Shown here one piece after another: positions 25,195 through 36,300 of a DNA stretch of 64,000 bases. How positions within the stretch are numbered: the stretch's first letter is position 1; every line of letters starts with the position of its first letter. Origin of the DNA: Plumapathes pennacea (Eukaryota > Cnidaria > Anthozoa > Antipatharia > Myriopathidae); assembly GCA_964036295.1 (NCBI GenBank), contig OZ038472.1, positions 2,185,501 through 2,249,500 of the forward strand, in the 5' to 3' direction. A program made the translations under genes and the position numbers. The notes beneath the pieces are model-generated. The model did not search any database. It saw only the letters and a list, made by a program, of their open reading frames with translations, and had not been told where the DNA came from.

Positions 25195-25845
25195 TGCCTT
25201 CCATCAACCTGATGATGACCATCATTCAACTCCACTGAAGGAGGAAGGGTGCAGGTGAATGTTAGCAAAGGGTTAGGCAGGAAGAGGTTCGAAACAGGAC
25301 TCTGAGGAGACCGTGGGCGCATTGTTTTCCCTCTGGTGAGTTGTAGGAGTTAGGTGGGAGAGTTAGGACTAGAATGGGGAGAATTGGCCAAAGCAGTGGT
25401 ACGCATTTCAATCCTCAAAATGAGAAGAATGGGCAGGTGACTCGAGACTGGTCGGCTTACAGGCAACATAGACCTCAACAACATTGATGGCACCTCTGTA
25501 TGGGCGGGTCTCTGCCGCCAAGTCGCATTTGCTTGTACTCCGGATGGAGGGTGCCATCCTCTACAAAGGACTACTTGCAGCTCCAGATCTCGTCGCCGAG
25601 GGGTGGTCCACCCATTTAACTTGTCGAGAGGGTTGTTATGCGTACCACTGCTTTGGCCAATTCTCCCCATTCTAGCCCTAACTCTCTCATCTTACTCCTA
25701 CAACTCATCAGAGGGGAGGCAATGCACCCACGGCCCCCTCAGGGCCCTGTTTTGACTCTCTTCCTGTCTATCTCCTCGCTGATATTCATCTGCATTCTTC
25801 CTCCTTCAGTGGGGTTGGCTGTTGGTCGGAGGGTAGGTGGATAGG
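25195..25845. mobile_element. 0.65-kb palindromic element
   Basis: The left arm (about 25195-25415) and right arm (about 25615-25845) are inverse copies. Shared blocks include AATGGGGAGAATTGGCCAAA followed by GCAGTGGTACGCAT, CAACTCCACTGAAGGAGGAA, and GAGTTGTAGGAGTTAG. A 200-bp unique loop separates them. The arms are about 80-90 percent alike by eye. There is no coding capacity, so it is probably a non-autonomous fold-back element. Confidence 0.75.
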
Positions 25846-25997
25846 GACTAGATTGTACAGGTGATTTGGGAGGGATGGGATTTGAGGGGAGGGGTGGGAG
25901 AGGGGGCCTGGGATGACCGTGAACGTGGTTGTGCAACCGTCACCTCCCTTGGTGTACTTCCACCATCCCAGGCCCCCTCCCCCGACAGGATGCCCCA

Positions 25998-26085
25998 TTC
26001 CTAACCCATAACCCATAACCATAACCCTAAGTAACCGTAACGCTGACCCTAACACTACTTGACCCTAACCATGGCGCCATAACCT
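25998..26085 (+). repeat. Degenerate telomere-like CCCTAA stretch
   Basis: About eight imperfect CCTAACC / CCATAACC / CCCTAA units in about 85 bp. They resemble the complement of the metazoan telomere repeat TTAGGG but with many substitutions. Could be an ancient interstitial telomere scar or chance low complexity. Confidence 0.45.
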
Positions 26086-26104
26086 AACGCAACACACCCA
26101 ATGA

Positions 26105-26480
26105 ATAAAACTTATTTATTTTATTTTATTTTATTTATTTATTTATTTATTTATTTTATTCTTTAATGTATGAATAAAGGAATAAAGAATAACAAGTAAA
26201 GAAATGAACAAAAGAATAAACAATAAAATGAACAAAAGAATAAATGAATGATTAAATAATGTATAAGTGAATGAATTGATTTATTCAAATCCAAATTTTA
26301 AATTACCATACACCCATAATTCCATTGGGCCAGTCAGAATTGATTTATTCATTCATGCATGCATTTATTTAATTATTCATTTATTCATATAATGAATAAA
26401 TGAATTGATTAATTATTCATATAATGAATAAATTTATTTATTAAATAAATTGATTAATTATTCATATAATGAATAAATAA
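26105..26480. repeat. AT-rich TTTA / GAATAAAT microsatellite
   Basis: TTTA runs, then GAATAAA runs, then repeats of ATTCATATAATGAATAAAT, a self-complementary unit occurring at least three times between 26385 and 26477. Confidence 0.85.
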
Positions 26481-26754
26481 GGGACAAGTTCCCAAAAGAG
26501 AGAATTTCTATTTAAACAGAGACACTGTTGAAAGCTGTGTTGGCCTTGCCCTTCAGATGATGGTTGAAGTAAAGAAAGGAACTTGTGGAAGGAAGGTAAG
26601 TCTAAATTTCAAACTACCGTCACCCAAAATTCGCATCTTCAGTATGCTTCGGGGCCAGGCAGAATATTGGGCATGGCCCAAGGGTGAGGGGGGGGGGGGG
26701 GTTGATACTCCCATATAGATATGTGCCACCCCAAATGGTATCATTTTCAGCATT

Positions 26755-26965
26755 TTAGTCTGAAATAGGGTATCAATTTTAACCTTTAGTCTGGAATTGG
26801 TTGGAGCCTTGTTATTTGGTCTGAAATAGGGCTGAAAATTGCATTTTTTTGGTCTGAAATAGGGTCAAAAATTGCTAATTTTGGTCTGAAATAGGGCTGA
26901 AAATTGCATTTTTTGGTCTGAAATATGGTCAAAAATTACAAATTATGGTCTGAAATAGGGTAAGG
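26755..26965 (+). repeat. GGTCTGAAATAGGG tandem repeat
   Basis: Six to seven copies of a unit with GGTCTGAAATAGGG followed by tcAAAAATTGCatttttt, with a period near 30-35 bp. Related single motifs occur at about 17420-17510 and 22310-22400 (records of a CCCTATTTCAGAC-like family). Confidence 0.75.
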
Positions 26966-27273
26966 GTTTTCAGTCCCGGGCAGCACACCCCCACCCAAAA
27001 TTTTGAGGAGTACCCCCTCCCCCCCAATGAATAAAAAAGAAAAAATCAGGGGGGTTGAGTTGTGAACTAAGTCACTTTCAGAGTTGGTAGGCCTGTTTGC
27101 TGAGGACTGTAATGGATCTCTGATAGATTTGATAGATTGTTAATGCATGCTGAGAAGGGTGGTCTTGGGGCTCTTAAATTTCTGTTGAGGTCTTTGCATG
27201 TACCCCACATAGTTTTTTGAATACCAGTGTACCCATAAAATCCAGTTGACTGGTCCATTATTTTATTCTACAG

Positions 27274-28425
27274 CCTTCAGAGTTTTTCAAGCAGTAATTT
27301 CCTGAGCACATGGCTGCAGTGACTTCCTACTTTCCTGGAGTTTTGTATCAGGTGGGTGATGTTAATCATGAAAATACCTTATGTGCCAAGTTTTGAAGTT
27401 GTACATAGTTTGTTATGTACCAAGACATACCTCACAAAAATTCACTTGACTTAGTCTACTATGTTATTCCACAGACTTCGGAGTGTTTAAAACAGTTGTT
27501 TACTTGGCATAATTTATTTGACAAGGCTGCAGTGATGTCCTACTTTCCAGGAGTTTTGTATCAGGTGGGTGATATTTATAATTGAAACAAAATTAACTAC
27601 AAGATCACATCTGGTAGAAAAAATAAACAAATTGCTAATATTCAGCGATCAGTCCTTGTCCCAAATCTCATTTTTGAAAGTTTAAGTGAGTTCTTCAGGT
27701 TTCTATTACTGGTAATGTATTTTGTTTTTGTATTTTGTATTTTGTTTGTTGTTGTTGTTGTTGTTGAAAGGCAGATCCCAGGATTTGCACTGGGCTTTTG
27801 AGGTGAAATTAGGCTGGCTCACCTTCCAGTACGTCTTGGTAAAGAGCAAGTACAAGCTTGGGAGTGTGGACAAGTGCATATTTACCCCTCTGCATTCTAC
27901 TAGCTGGGATTGTCATACTGTGCACTGTGATCATGTTTCCAGGTAAATTAGACTTTCTTAGTTTTGTATAAACACTGTACAGTTCAGTTAGTTATATATC
28001 ATAGAGAAGCAACAAACAGACAGATTAAAAAAACATGAGAAAAAGTAATAAATTGTAAAAATAATTCAAAAAACAAGAGGGAGGCAATTGTTTGATATTT
28101 TGCACATCATAGCCATAGATGGTCATATATTTTGATATTTGGTTGCAATGTATAATATTTATGCATAAACAACATAGCTAGTGTGAGTAATAATATTATG
28201 TACAAAAAGTTGTTTGAGGTACAGTAACCTAATAAGGAAAACTTTAGAAGTTAACTGTTAGTGTGAGAAATTTTTTTACATTTGATGTTTGTGCCTTGAT
28301 GCAATGTCCGTCATCCCCCTTTTAGGGAGCTTTGTGCAAGAATGGAAAGACAAAATCCATTTACACTGTCAGACAGCCACAAGACAAGAACTACTTCTGA
28401 TCACCAACTCGAGCCAAGGCATTAA
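27274..28425 (+). pseudogene. Unidentified exon-like cluster with a duplicated exon
   Basis: Two homologous segments, 27274-27351 and 27475-27564, are both preceded by CAG and followed by GTGGGTGAT. They encode related peptides ending SYFPGVLYQ; the first copy has an internal stop (FFKQ then TAA) and the second is open. An open segment 27775-27942 (LHWAFEVKLGWLTFQYVLVK...) ends at AG/GTAAAT, and another starts after TTTTAG at 28326 and can end at TAA 28425. Phases between copies and the third segment do not fit simply. No family is recognised, so this is probably a decayed gene or transposon ORF. Confidence 0.3.
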
Positions 28426-29237
28426 GCTGTATTGTCTTATGATGAAGAAGAAACCAATGAGCAATGTGAAAAGACTGAAAACAATATTGCTTTCTTGTGT
28501 GGAGAATAATACAATCAATGTTTTTGCTCTTTATTGACCAAGATTGCTGCTGTTTGGTGAACTTGTATTTGACCACTTTTTTGGAAAGTGTACCAAAGGC
28601 AAAGTCAATTTGAGCAATCACTTGATTACTTGTATGGTCATTGGAAAACAGCTCTATGCTGATGATCATTTAGATGAATAATTCTTGTTGTTTTGCTTGA
28701 CATTTTTAGAAAACTTTACATTTAGAGATTTTTTAGATATAATTCAATTATCGACCTAAATTTTGTGAAATTGACAGCACTATTGCTGTATTGTATCTAA
28801 ATTCCTGCAAATGTTGGCAATTTACATGTATACAAAAAGAAGTCTTGTTCCAGGATGTAAAATATACAAAGCTTAACTTATTATTATCATTTTATTATAT
28901 ACCAATGATGGTGAATAATAAATTAGTGAATGCATGTGGCTGGTGATGGTGAATGATGCCTTACTGTGATGCTAGTTTCTGTTTAACATTTCAAAAAACT
29001 TTTACTTTGAGAATATCGAGTGACATCCCCTTTCTGTTTGTTGGGCAGAAAATTCTAGACTTGAATCTCTCCCCCAAATCTATAGTAGTTTAAATATACT
29101 GATCCTGCACATTCATGCTCGTGTTTTTTACCGCTGATTGTTTGCGGCTGCAAAATGCGTTCGTCTGTTGCGGAATTATCCCTGGGAAAATCCACCGAAA
29201 CTAAAATCACCAACGCATGCGCAGACGTTTTGCCGCG
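28426..29237. other. Intergenic, nothing recognised
   Basis: AT-rich sequence with a few short open frames. No repeats with recognised ends and no gene supported. Confidence 0.4.
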
Positions 29238-29246
29238 GTGTTCTTG
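29238..29246 (+). repeat. Target-site duplication, left copy
   Basis: GTGTTCTTG immediately precedes the left terminus of the fold-back element and is repeated exactly at 33177-33185 immediately after its right terminus. Confidence 0.9.
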
Positions 29247-29596
29247 GGTTGTGCCTAAATCGTACCAACGGGAAGGACAGCCGCGCAAGACTGAAAACGA
29301 GTTTAGACCCGATCGCCTCACGACCGAGAATCGGACGATGGGTTGTGCCTAAATCGTACCAACGGGAAGGACAGCCGCGCAAGACTGAAAACGAGTTTAG
29401 ACCCGATCGCCTCACGACCGAGAATCGGACGATGTCGGTAAATCCAAGATGGCTGTCTTCTGTGTACTTCATCGAACGATGAAATGAACAAGCCTTATCG
29501 AGTTAAGTGAAATAACATCGCTTCTTTTCATCATAGTTTTGACGATTATAATACATATTGAACCTCGTGGCGAACTAAACTGTAGAAAATGTGACG

Positions 29597-29646
29597 TGTC
29601 CTTCCCGCTGGTACGGTGTAATCGTGTCGTACCAACGGGAAGGACA
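29597..29646. repeat. Hairpin 1 of fold-back element (left arm)
   Basis: TGTCCTTCCCGCTGGTACG faces CGTACCAACGGGAAGGACA across about 12 nt, so a 19-bp stem is possible in single-stranded DNA or RNA. Its partner in the right arm is 32870-32920. Confidence 0.9.
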
Positions 29647-29785
29647 GAGTGAAATAACTCGGCTATTTTAGTCGAGGATCATTTTAAGTGAAGAGTAAGT
29701 GTATCTTCTATAAAATCAAGTGGCATCTCTTCCTTTGATGGTAATTTAGACAACTGAGGCGAACTAAACTGTGGAAAATGTGATG

Positions 29786-29834
29786 TGTCCTTCCCGCTGG
29801 TACGATGGAGTTGATCGTACCAGCGGGAAGGACA
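29786..29834. repeat. Hairpin 2 of fold-back element (left arm)
   Basis: TGTCCTTCCCGCTGGTACGA faces TCGTACCAGCGGGAAGGACA with a loop of under ten bases, giving a perfect stem of about 20 bp. Its partner in the right arm is 32681-32730. Confidence 0.92.
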
Positions 29835-30784
29835 GCGGGAAATAACTCAGTTACTTCACAGGCTCTTGGAAAGACTATCGTCTTATAAAAGGATAGATAG
29901 ACCCCGGATAGACAGACAGACAAACAAACAGGCAGCAGACAACTTCATTAATATTTATTATATGTGCATTTCTCATAATGTTTTTGATTGGTGTGATGTA
30001 CATTGGCTTTCAGAAAGAGTAGTGCACAGCAATGTTATGATTTGACAGATGCACACACCAAAAAAAAAAAGACATCAGAAAAAGTAAATAACAAGTTTTT
30101 AACTGCTGTATTGATAGAAAATCTGCAACTTGTTTCACCATTGTTTTATTCCGCAGACAGTGACACTTTAAGGATATCTTCAGCAGCTTTTGTCCTCAGT
30201 GTGGGAATATCCTCCTAAAATGTTATGCAGCATTAAAGTGAGTTAATCTCCTGCTACATGTAATTTTTAAGTAACAAGTTCCCTGATTCTACATTGTTGA
30301 AATTTTTTCCATAGTTTCAATATCCAATCTTGCTTTCATATATTAATCCTCCCTGTTATGCGTAATATTCACTTTTACATACCTGTGAGAACTGGAAGGA
30401 TCCCAGTCTTGTGTAGTTTTCAGCATACTAGTGAAATTGTGAAAGTGGACATTGAAACATCTTAAGTAATTCATTTTTGAAATAATGTTTTCTAACTTTT
30501 TTCTTTGTGCAATTTACTGTACACTATAGGAGAACTTTTTACAGTTTGAAAAACCTATCTAATTTTTCCCATTGGTAGGTTAAGTGCTTTCATTTTTTTA
30601 AATTCGTGATAAGATTTTGTTTGTCTGTTCCAAATTTCATACTTCACTGATAATATGTCCACTTGATGAATTGTCCCTGAATAAACTTGATTTGTACAAA
30701 TGTTTGTCCAGTTTTTGGAGTCTTGAGTGTAGTTTCTCCTTTTTAAAAATGCGTGATCCTGTGCCTACAGAAAACACAACTGCA

Positions 30785-31451
30785 TTAGATTAGCCTCCTT
30801 TGCTCTATGCAGGGTTGAAATAGAGAGGACTTTACGGGGCTTACGTCTTCGCTTATCGCTTTCTCTTTTCGCTTCCTTTTTTTGCTCGCATTTTTATCTG
30901 GTCCGTGGTGGCACCACATCTCTTTCTCTCCGACGTAAAGGAAGGGTATTCCATCAAACGGGATTGATATCTTGCTGGTGCATGGGCTGCAAAAGTGCAC
31001 GCATTGGTGTGAAATCCCAGTCCAGTCTGTTGCAATGCAATAAAAGATATGGAACATTTTATGAAAATGCTTATCGCTCCTGACCCGAGCCTCCTCCATC
31101 CCTACCCCCACCCCCTCCGTATGTTATTCAAACTTTGCACACAAGAATGCTTAAGAAGAATGTATAATTATTCCACATTGGTACTCCTGTAAAGATCCTG
31201 CTAAATATATACATGCATATAACATTTCAGAGAGCATAATTTTTTTGTTTGATATCAGGGTGTCAAAGACTGACATGCGGTAAAATCGACTGACCTTTTG
31301 ATCCGAAAGATTTATCCACTCGTCGAACACAAAATTTGCTGATTGTCTCCGATTCGTACGCTGAAATGATCCTCCATATCTCTTCCCACGTTGATGCAAA
31401 TAATTTAGACTTGGAGGACGAAATGTCCGGTGATGTCAGAGGAGAATCCAT
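30785..31451 (-). CDS. Small two-exon ORF inside the fold-back element, function unknown
   Basis: Minus strand. Exon 1 is 31451-31295 (ATG, ...FGSK, donor GGTCAG) and exon 2 is 31026-30785 (acceptor ...TTGCAACAG, stop). The join is phase 1 and gives 132 residues. Features: a Ser/Pro-rich start MDSPLTSPDISSSKSK, a Trp-containing segment (STWEEIWRI), a Cys/His-containing stretch (HQCVHFCSPC, MWCHHGPDKN) that could bind metal, and a Lys/Arg-rich tail (ASKKRKRKEK) resembling a nuclear signal. It is not matched to a transposase I recognise. It may be captured host sequence or an element-specific accessory protein. The splice prediction is by eye only. Confidence 0.4.
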
Positions 31452-32479
31452 GAACGTGCCGCTTTTGACCAAGGTTCTTTGACAAAGTCGTGTCAAACTT
31501 CTTTTCGCGCGTTTTTACCTTAACTAGAACCCAGTCCCAACCCCTAATAACTTCTGTATTTCACGGTTGCTGGAAAATCGACGAGTTACGGGTTTTGATA
31601 AACGAGAAAATAAAGATATTCAAATAGCATTTCCAGGGCTGCAATATTTCTTAAAGTGGTAGTTGTAATGCCGCACGAATTGTTAGCAGATTAGAAGTAT
31701 TTATACCTGCCTTGTGAGCACGAGCTGGTTTTATTTCAAATTGCTCAGTTGGTTTGATTTACATAGTGATGGTACATATAGAACATCCCTTTCATACTTG
31801 GTATATATTAACATTATAAGTGGTCATGACTTTTTAATATAAACATCAGAGGTATTTCAGCAACACTGCTGACATGACAGTAACTGAATATATGAATGGT
31901 CAAATATTACCATATAATAAGAAAAGGCAGCCCGAAGGTGTGTACAGAACATTTCAGGTTGTCTCGTATAATGTCAGTTACACCAAAAAAATTATCTTTT
32001 ATGCCAGGAGCATCCCATGAGATAAATATAGTGACCCATAAATTTGGAAATGTGTAATTTCTTAGTCATTGAAGTTATTGTAAAGTCATGATTTTAACTG
32101 TTTCATTCTCATAACATGTTCTTGTATGGGGTTGGGATAATTTGTATTATTTGTGCATGAATGATCTGTGCACAATGGGTAGGGGGAAAGGGGTCAATTT
32201 GTAAAACAATGACACATTACAAGCACTCTTGTGTCACATATTTTTTTCTTTATTCGCACAGTAATCAACCCAACCATACACATAATATATAAAGTTCTGT
32301 TTGTCTTCCTGCCCTCCTTTGTGAGCTTTCAAGGCACCCAAGAAGGCAGCTCAGCAAAATTATCTGTCAACATTTTTCCTGCAGTAGTCTTTTTGATAGC
32401 AGTATGAGACATCAATTAAAGGAGAGATTATATATTTAATCTTAACATCCTAAGCTAAAATAATTGAGTTATTCCACTC

Positions 32480-32529
32480 TGTCCTTCCAGCTGGTACGAT
32501 CCAAAGAAAGCGTACCAGCGGAAAGGACA
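32480..32529. repeat. Hairpin 3 of fold-back element (inner right arm)
   Basis: TGTCCTTCCAGCTGGTACG faces CGTACCAGCGGAAAGGACA. It is more diverged than the other hairpins and has no clear partner in the left arm. Confidence 0.8.
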
Positions 32530-32680
32530 CCACACTTTACTATACTCTGCTTCACTGTGAGGCTCATTTTGTGTCAAATATAATTCAGTCAAGCAATTCT
32601 ACTTGAGTTTCCGATGGTACACTTTACTCTGTATATCCTCGACTGAAGATACGGTTAAAGATAGTCTGGTTATTTCCCGC

Positions 32681-32730
32681 TGTCCTTCCCGCTGGTACGA
32701 TCGAACTCCATCGTACCAGCGGGAAGGACA
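32681..32730. repeat. Hairpin 4 of fold-back element (right arm)
   Basis: TGTCCTTCCCGCTGGTACGA faces TCGTACCAGCGGGAAGGACA: a perfect stem of at least 20 bp, inverse counterpart of hairpin 2. Confidence 0.92.
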
Positions 32731-32869
32731 CATCACATTTTCCACAGTTTAGTTCGCCTCAGTTGTCTAAATCACCATCAAAGAAAGAGAGGCCACTTGA
32801 TTTTATAGAAGATACACTTACTCTTCACTTAAAATGATCCTCGACTAAAATAGCCGAGTTATTTCACTC

Positions 32870-32920
32870 TGTCCTTCCCCGTTGGTACGACACGATTACA
32901 CCGTACCAGCGGGAAGGACA
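32870..32920. repeat. Hairpin 5 of fold-back element (right arm)
   Basis: TGTCCTTCCCCGTTGGTACG faces CGTACCAGCGGGAAGGACA. Counterpart of hairpin 1 with one extra C. Confidence 0.88.
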
Positions 32921-33176
32921 CGTCACATTTTCTACAGTTTAGTTCGCCACGAGGTTCAATATGTATTATAATCGTCAAAACTATGATGAAAAGAAGCGAT
33001 GTTATTTCACTTAACTCGATAAGGCTTGTTCATTTCATCGTTCGATGAAATACACAGAAGACAGCCATCTTGGATTTACCGACATCGTCCGATTCTCGGT
33101 CGTGAGGCGATCGGGTCTAAACTCGTTTTCAGTCTTGCGCGGCTGTCCTTCCCGTTGGTACGATTTAGGCACAACC

Positions 33177-33185
33177 GTGTTCTTG
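33177..33185 (+). repeat. Target-site duplication, right copy
   Basis: GTGTTCTTG, identical to 29238-29246, directly after the right terminus. It marks the insertion as datable and relatively unscrambled. Confidence 0.9.
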
Positions 33186-33345
33186 CGTCCTTTGTCGTAC
33201 GAAGTCTGGGGTCGAGACTTGTTACCAGGTTACTGACCGAGGTGATCTGCCATACAATCGTCGTCATAGAAACTAAGCGAATGAGTCCGCCATAGTTGTC
33301 CGCGAAGACTTTCGTACACGCGTTCTCTATCAAAGAGCTTTCAGT
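33186..33345 (+). promoter_or_regulatory. Probable BBOF1 promoter / 5' leader
   Basis: Only 160 bp separate the target-site duplication from the BBOF1 start codon, so the promoter or 5' leader is either here or overlaps the fold-back element. No TATA box is seen. RFX or FOXJ1 sites expected for a ciliary gene were not identified with confidence. Confidence 0.4.
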
Positions 33346-36300
33346 ATGCCACCGAAAAAGAAGGGAAAGAAAAGCGGCAAAAAGAAGAAGAGTGGTAAAA
33401 AGAGCGCGAAGAAATCACCATCAGCAGCGCCTTCGACCGAAATCTTCGGCGAACTTTCGAAGGAATACTTTCTCCTTCAGATCCGAGATTTAGAAGAACG
33501 AGTCGGACGATATCAGAAGAAATGCGACGAGTTAGAAATCAAGAACCAGGACTTCAAATCGAACTATGAACAACAAACGACTGACAAGAAAGAAATCGTG
33601 TCTTTTCTCAAGAAACAGCTCGAGCAACGAGCGGACGAAATCGCCGATTTGCAAGACAGACTTATTGGGCTACAGCAAGCTAAGGATGCTGAGAAAGACC
33701 AGTACGAGGTCCAGTTGGCCACTTTAAGGACAGAAATGCAAGAGATCAAGGATCAGTTGACTTCAGAGAACATGGTTTTGGTAGGCAAGCTGGCGTCACT
33801 CGAAGAATTTCGAGTGCAGAAGGAAGACCTGATGGCCAAGTTCGCCAGAATGGAAGAAGAATTGCAACGCCAACAGAAGGAACATAAGGACGTGATTTAT
33901 AATCTGGAGCGAAAAGCAGTCGTGGATAAGGACAGGTTAGCAGTGAGAACTAAAAGCTAAATGATAAGAAACATTATATAAATGAGTGGGACATACGTAT
34001 TTACATGATTGTACATGTATGTTATTTTATTATTATTATTTATTTTTGTTATTATTATTAGTATTTGTCCTGATTTTTCAGCTGTTGCATTTCTTATATA
34101 CTTATTGTTATACACTGCGGATGGATTCTATAACCATATTCATCCAATTCTCCAGGCTAAAGTTCAACAGGCCGGCACACTGATCTCGTACATTTTGTCT
34201 AGGGTATTTTAGGAGATTTAGGGTCTTGATTTTTTTGTGGGTTTTAGTTGACTATTACTGTTATAAATTTGTTACAGGTTAAAGAAGGAGATGGTTTTAC
34301 GTCTGAATCAAGTGGCAGCAGAATTTAGGAAGGTTTCCAACAAACAGATGGCAGACACGACAAAGCGAACCATCAGGGAAAACGTCTCCATCAACACTCA
34401 GCTGGCCAAGATGTCTGACAAAACCATGGAACTTATTCAGGAGAATGATGAGTTAAGGACAAAAGAGAAGAAAATGAAATTACAGGTTGATATGCTGGAA
34501 CACAACGAGAAAGAACTGGCAAAGAAAAATAGCAGTAATCAAAAGGTTGGTTTTTCAAACATGTCAATCTTGAGTACCATAAAGGTGCAGTGTAAAAAAA
34601 AAAGGTCCCCATCTATACATAGTCATACATGTACCTTTAGTTGACATGCACATATTGTTTCAGTCCGCTTTGCTGACCCAAACCAAAATATGTATGGTGT
34701 AGTTCTCATGGGGACCACAGCATTCCATTGTATGACATAAGAAGCCCTAAAATGCAATCTCAGTTATGGTTCATAAGATTGTGGTCTTTGTACCCTAGCA
34801 ATGGCACACATGCAGCATCTCGAAATTTAAACAGGCAGCATATTTATTATTTATTTATTTATATTAGCAGTATTTACCTTCATTCATCCATGGGAATGGG
34901 AGAGCTTTCTGTTTATCAATATTAGAAGTCACTGTAGAATTCATTGTAATGACATATCCTTCAAGTTAACATTGACTGTGTTTTCAGATTATTCGAATGT
35001 TAGCTGAAAAGGCGAAACAGCAAGAAGAGTTGCTAACAGAGTATGAGGACAACCAGGGGCATCAGCAGCAGCTGGAAAGGGAGGCAGACACGATGAGAGT
35101 GGAGATGGAAACTATGAAAGATGAGCTGCAGGTTAATATATAAAATATTAAAAGGGCATGTTGACTAAAGGCTGGTTTTCACAGGTTGATGCAAACACAA
35201 GCACAAGAATATTTCTTTCTTTTCTCTTTTTTTTTTTTTGTGTGTGTGTGTGTGTGTGTGTAAGCTTCTGGAGTAAGTCAAACCAACCAGTGATGTGATC
35301 TCTTGTAAAAAGAGACCGATTTGAAGTCATATTGGTCTGAATTCATATCGATTTTGTGTAATTGCTGCCTTACATTATTAGAGCCTAGAGTTTTTACAGA
35401 ATTGTTGTGTGAACATGTGGGTCATTGTGATAAACCCCTTGAGCTAACTGCTTGTCTTTTTCATTGCTTTTTAGGGCACTATGAAGAGCAAGGAAAGTGT
35501 TGAAGTGGAGCTTGAGAAAGTTAGAAGGGACAGAGATTTGGTGATGAAGAAGAAGGAAGAGTTAGTTGGGATACTGTCTGAGGCAGCCAAGACCCTGAAA
35601 ACCTCATTAGTGGTATGTAGAATAAGTCAAGCCTTGACCTGTGCTAGTCTGAACATTTACACAAAATATTTAACCTTTAGGGAGTTCTGAACTTAGGTAG
35701 TAGAACAGAACTCAATGAATGTTAAAGTAAAGAAATTGAAAATACAAACACCAAAAGGGTTTCTTTCATCATAGAGAGACCAGAAAATCTGTGTTTAGAA
35801 CACTGCACAAAGTAAATTTGACTGGCTGATGATGTGATTTTATTTCCTGATGGCCTACATGTAATATTTGTCAACACTCTGTCATTTCAGAGTCCCATGG
35901 ATGGAAGTGGTGGACGCGACATTGCTGCGACTTTTGCCCAAAGGGAAACCCTTGTTCAGACATTGCTAGGGATACTCAACAGTGCAGCAATGTTTGGGGT
36001 GGGACCAAGTGCAGCTGAGTTTACCAGTCGCCCCAAGACACACGGCTACTCCAGCCCAGGCCCAGATGTTGGTCTGCACATTCCAAAAAGAAGAGAGTAA
36101 GGAGATATGGAGTTGTTAACCCTTTCACACCCAAGTTCAAAATACAGGTTCTCCCAACCTTTTAAGGGGAAAATGTATGAGTGATGCAGTGAGAATTAAT
36201 AGTTCAATCGGCTTTCATCTGAGCAAGGTATCAAAAGCCAGGTTCTTCTTACTCTATGATATATTTGTGGTGCGAAACCGAAGGAGAAAATCAAAGTTGA

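Larger units (their letters stand above)
29247..33176. mobile_element. 3.93-kb fold-back transposon with long TIRs and 9-bp TSD
   Basis: The terminus is GGTTGTGCCTAAATCGTACC on the left, with its exact complement on the right (ends 33176). The arms (29247 to about 29890; about 32650 to 33176) are near-identical inverse copies with internal GTCCTTCCCGCTGGTACG hairpins. The left end carries two identical 94-bp terminal units (29247-29340 and 29341-29434); the right end has one. Nine-base direct repeats flank the element. Long TIRs with a 9-bp TSD are typical of Mutator-like (MuDR/Rehavkus) elements by family knowledge; Merlin (8-9 bp) is an alternative. No transposase was recognised inside, so it is probably non-autonomous. 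It carries one small split ORF. Confidence 0.9.
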
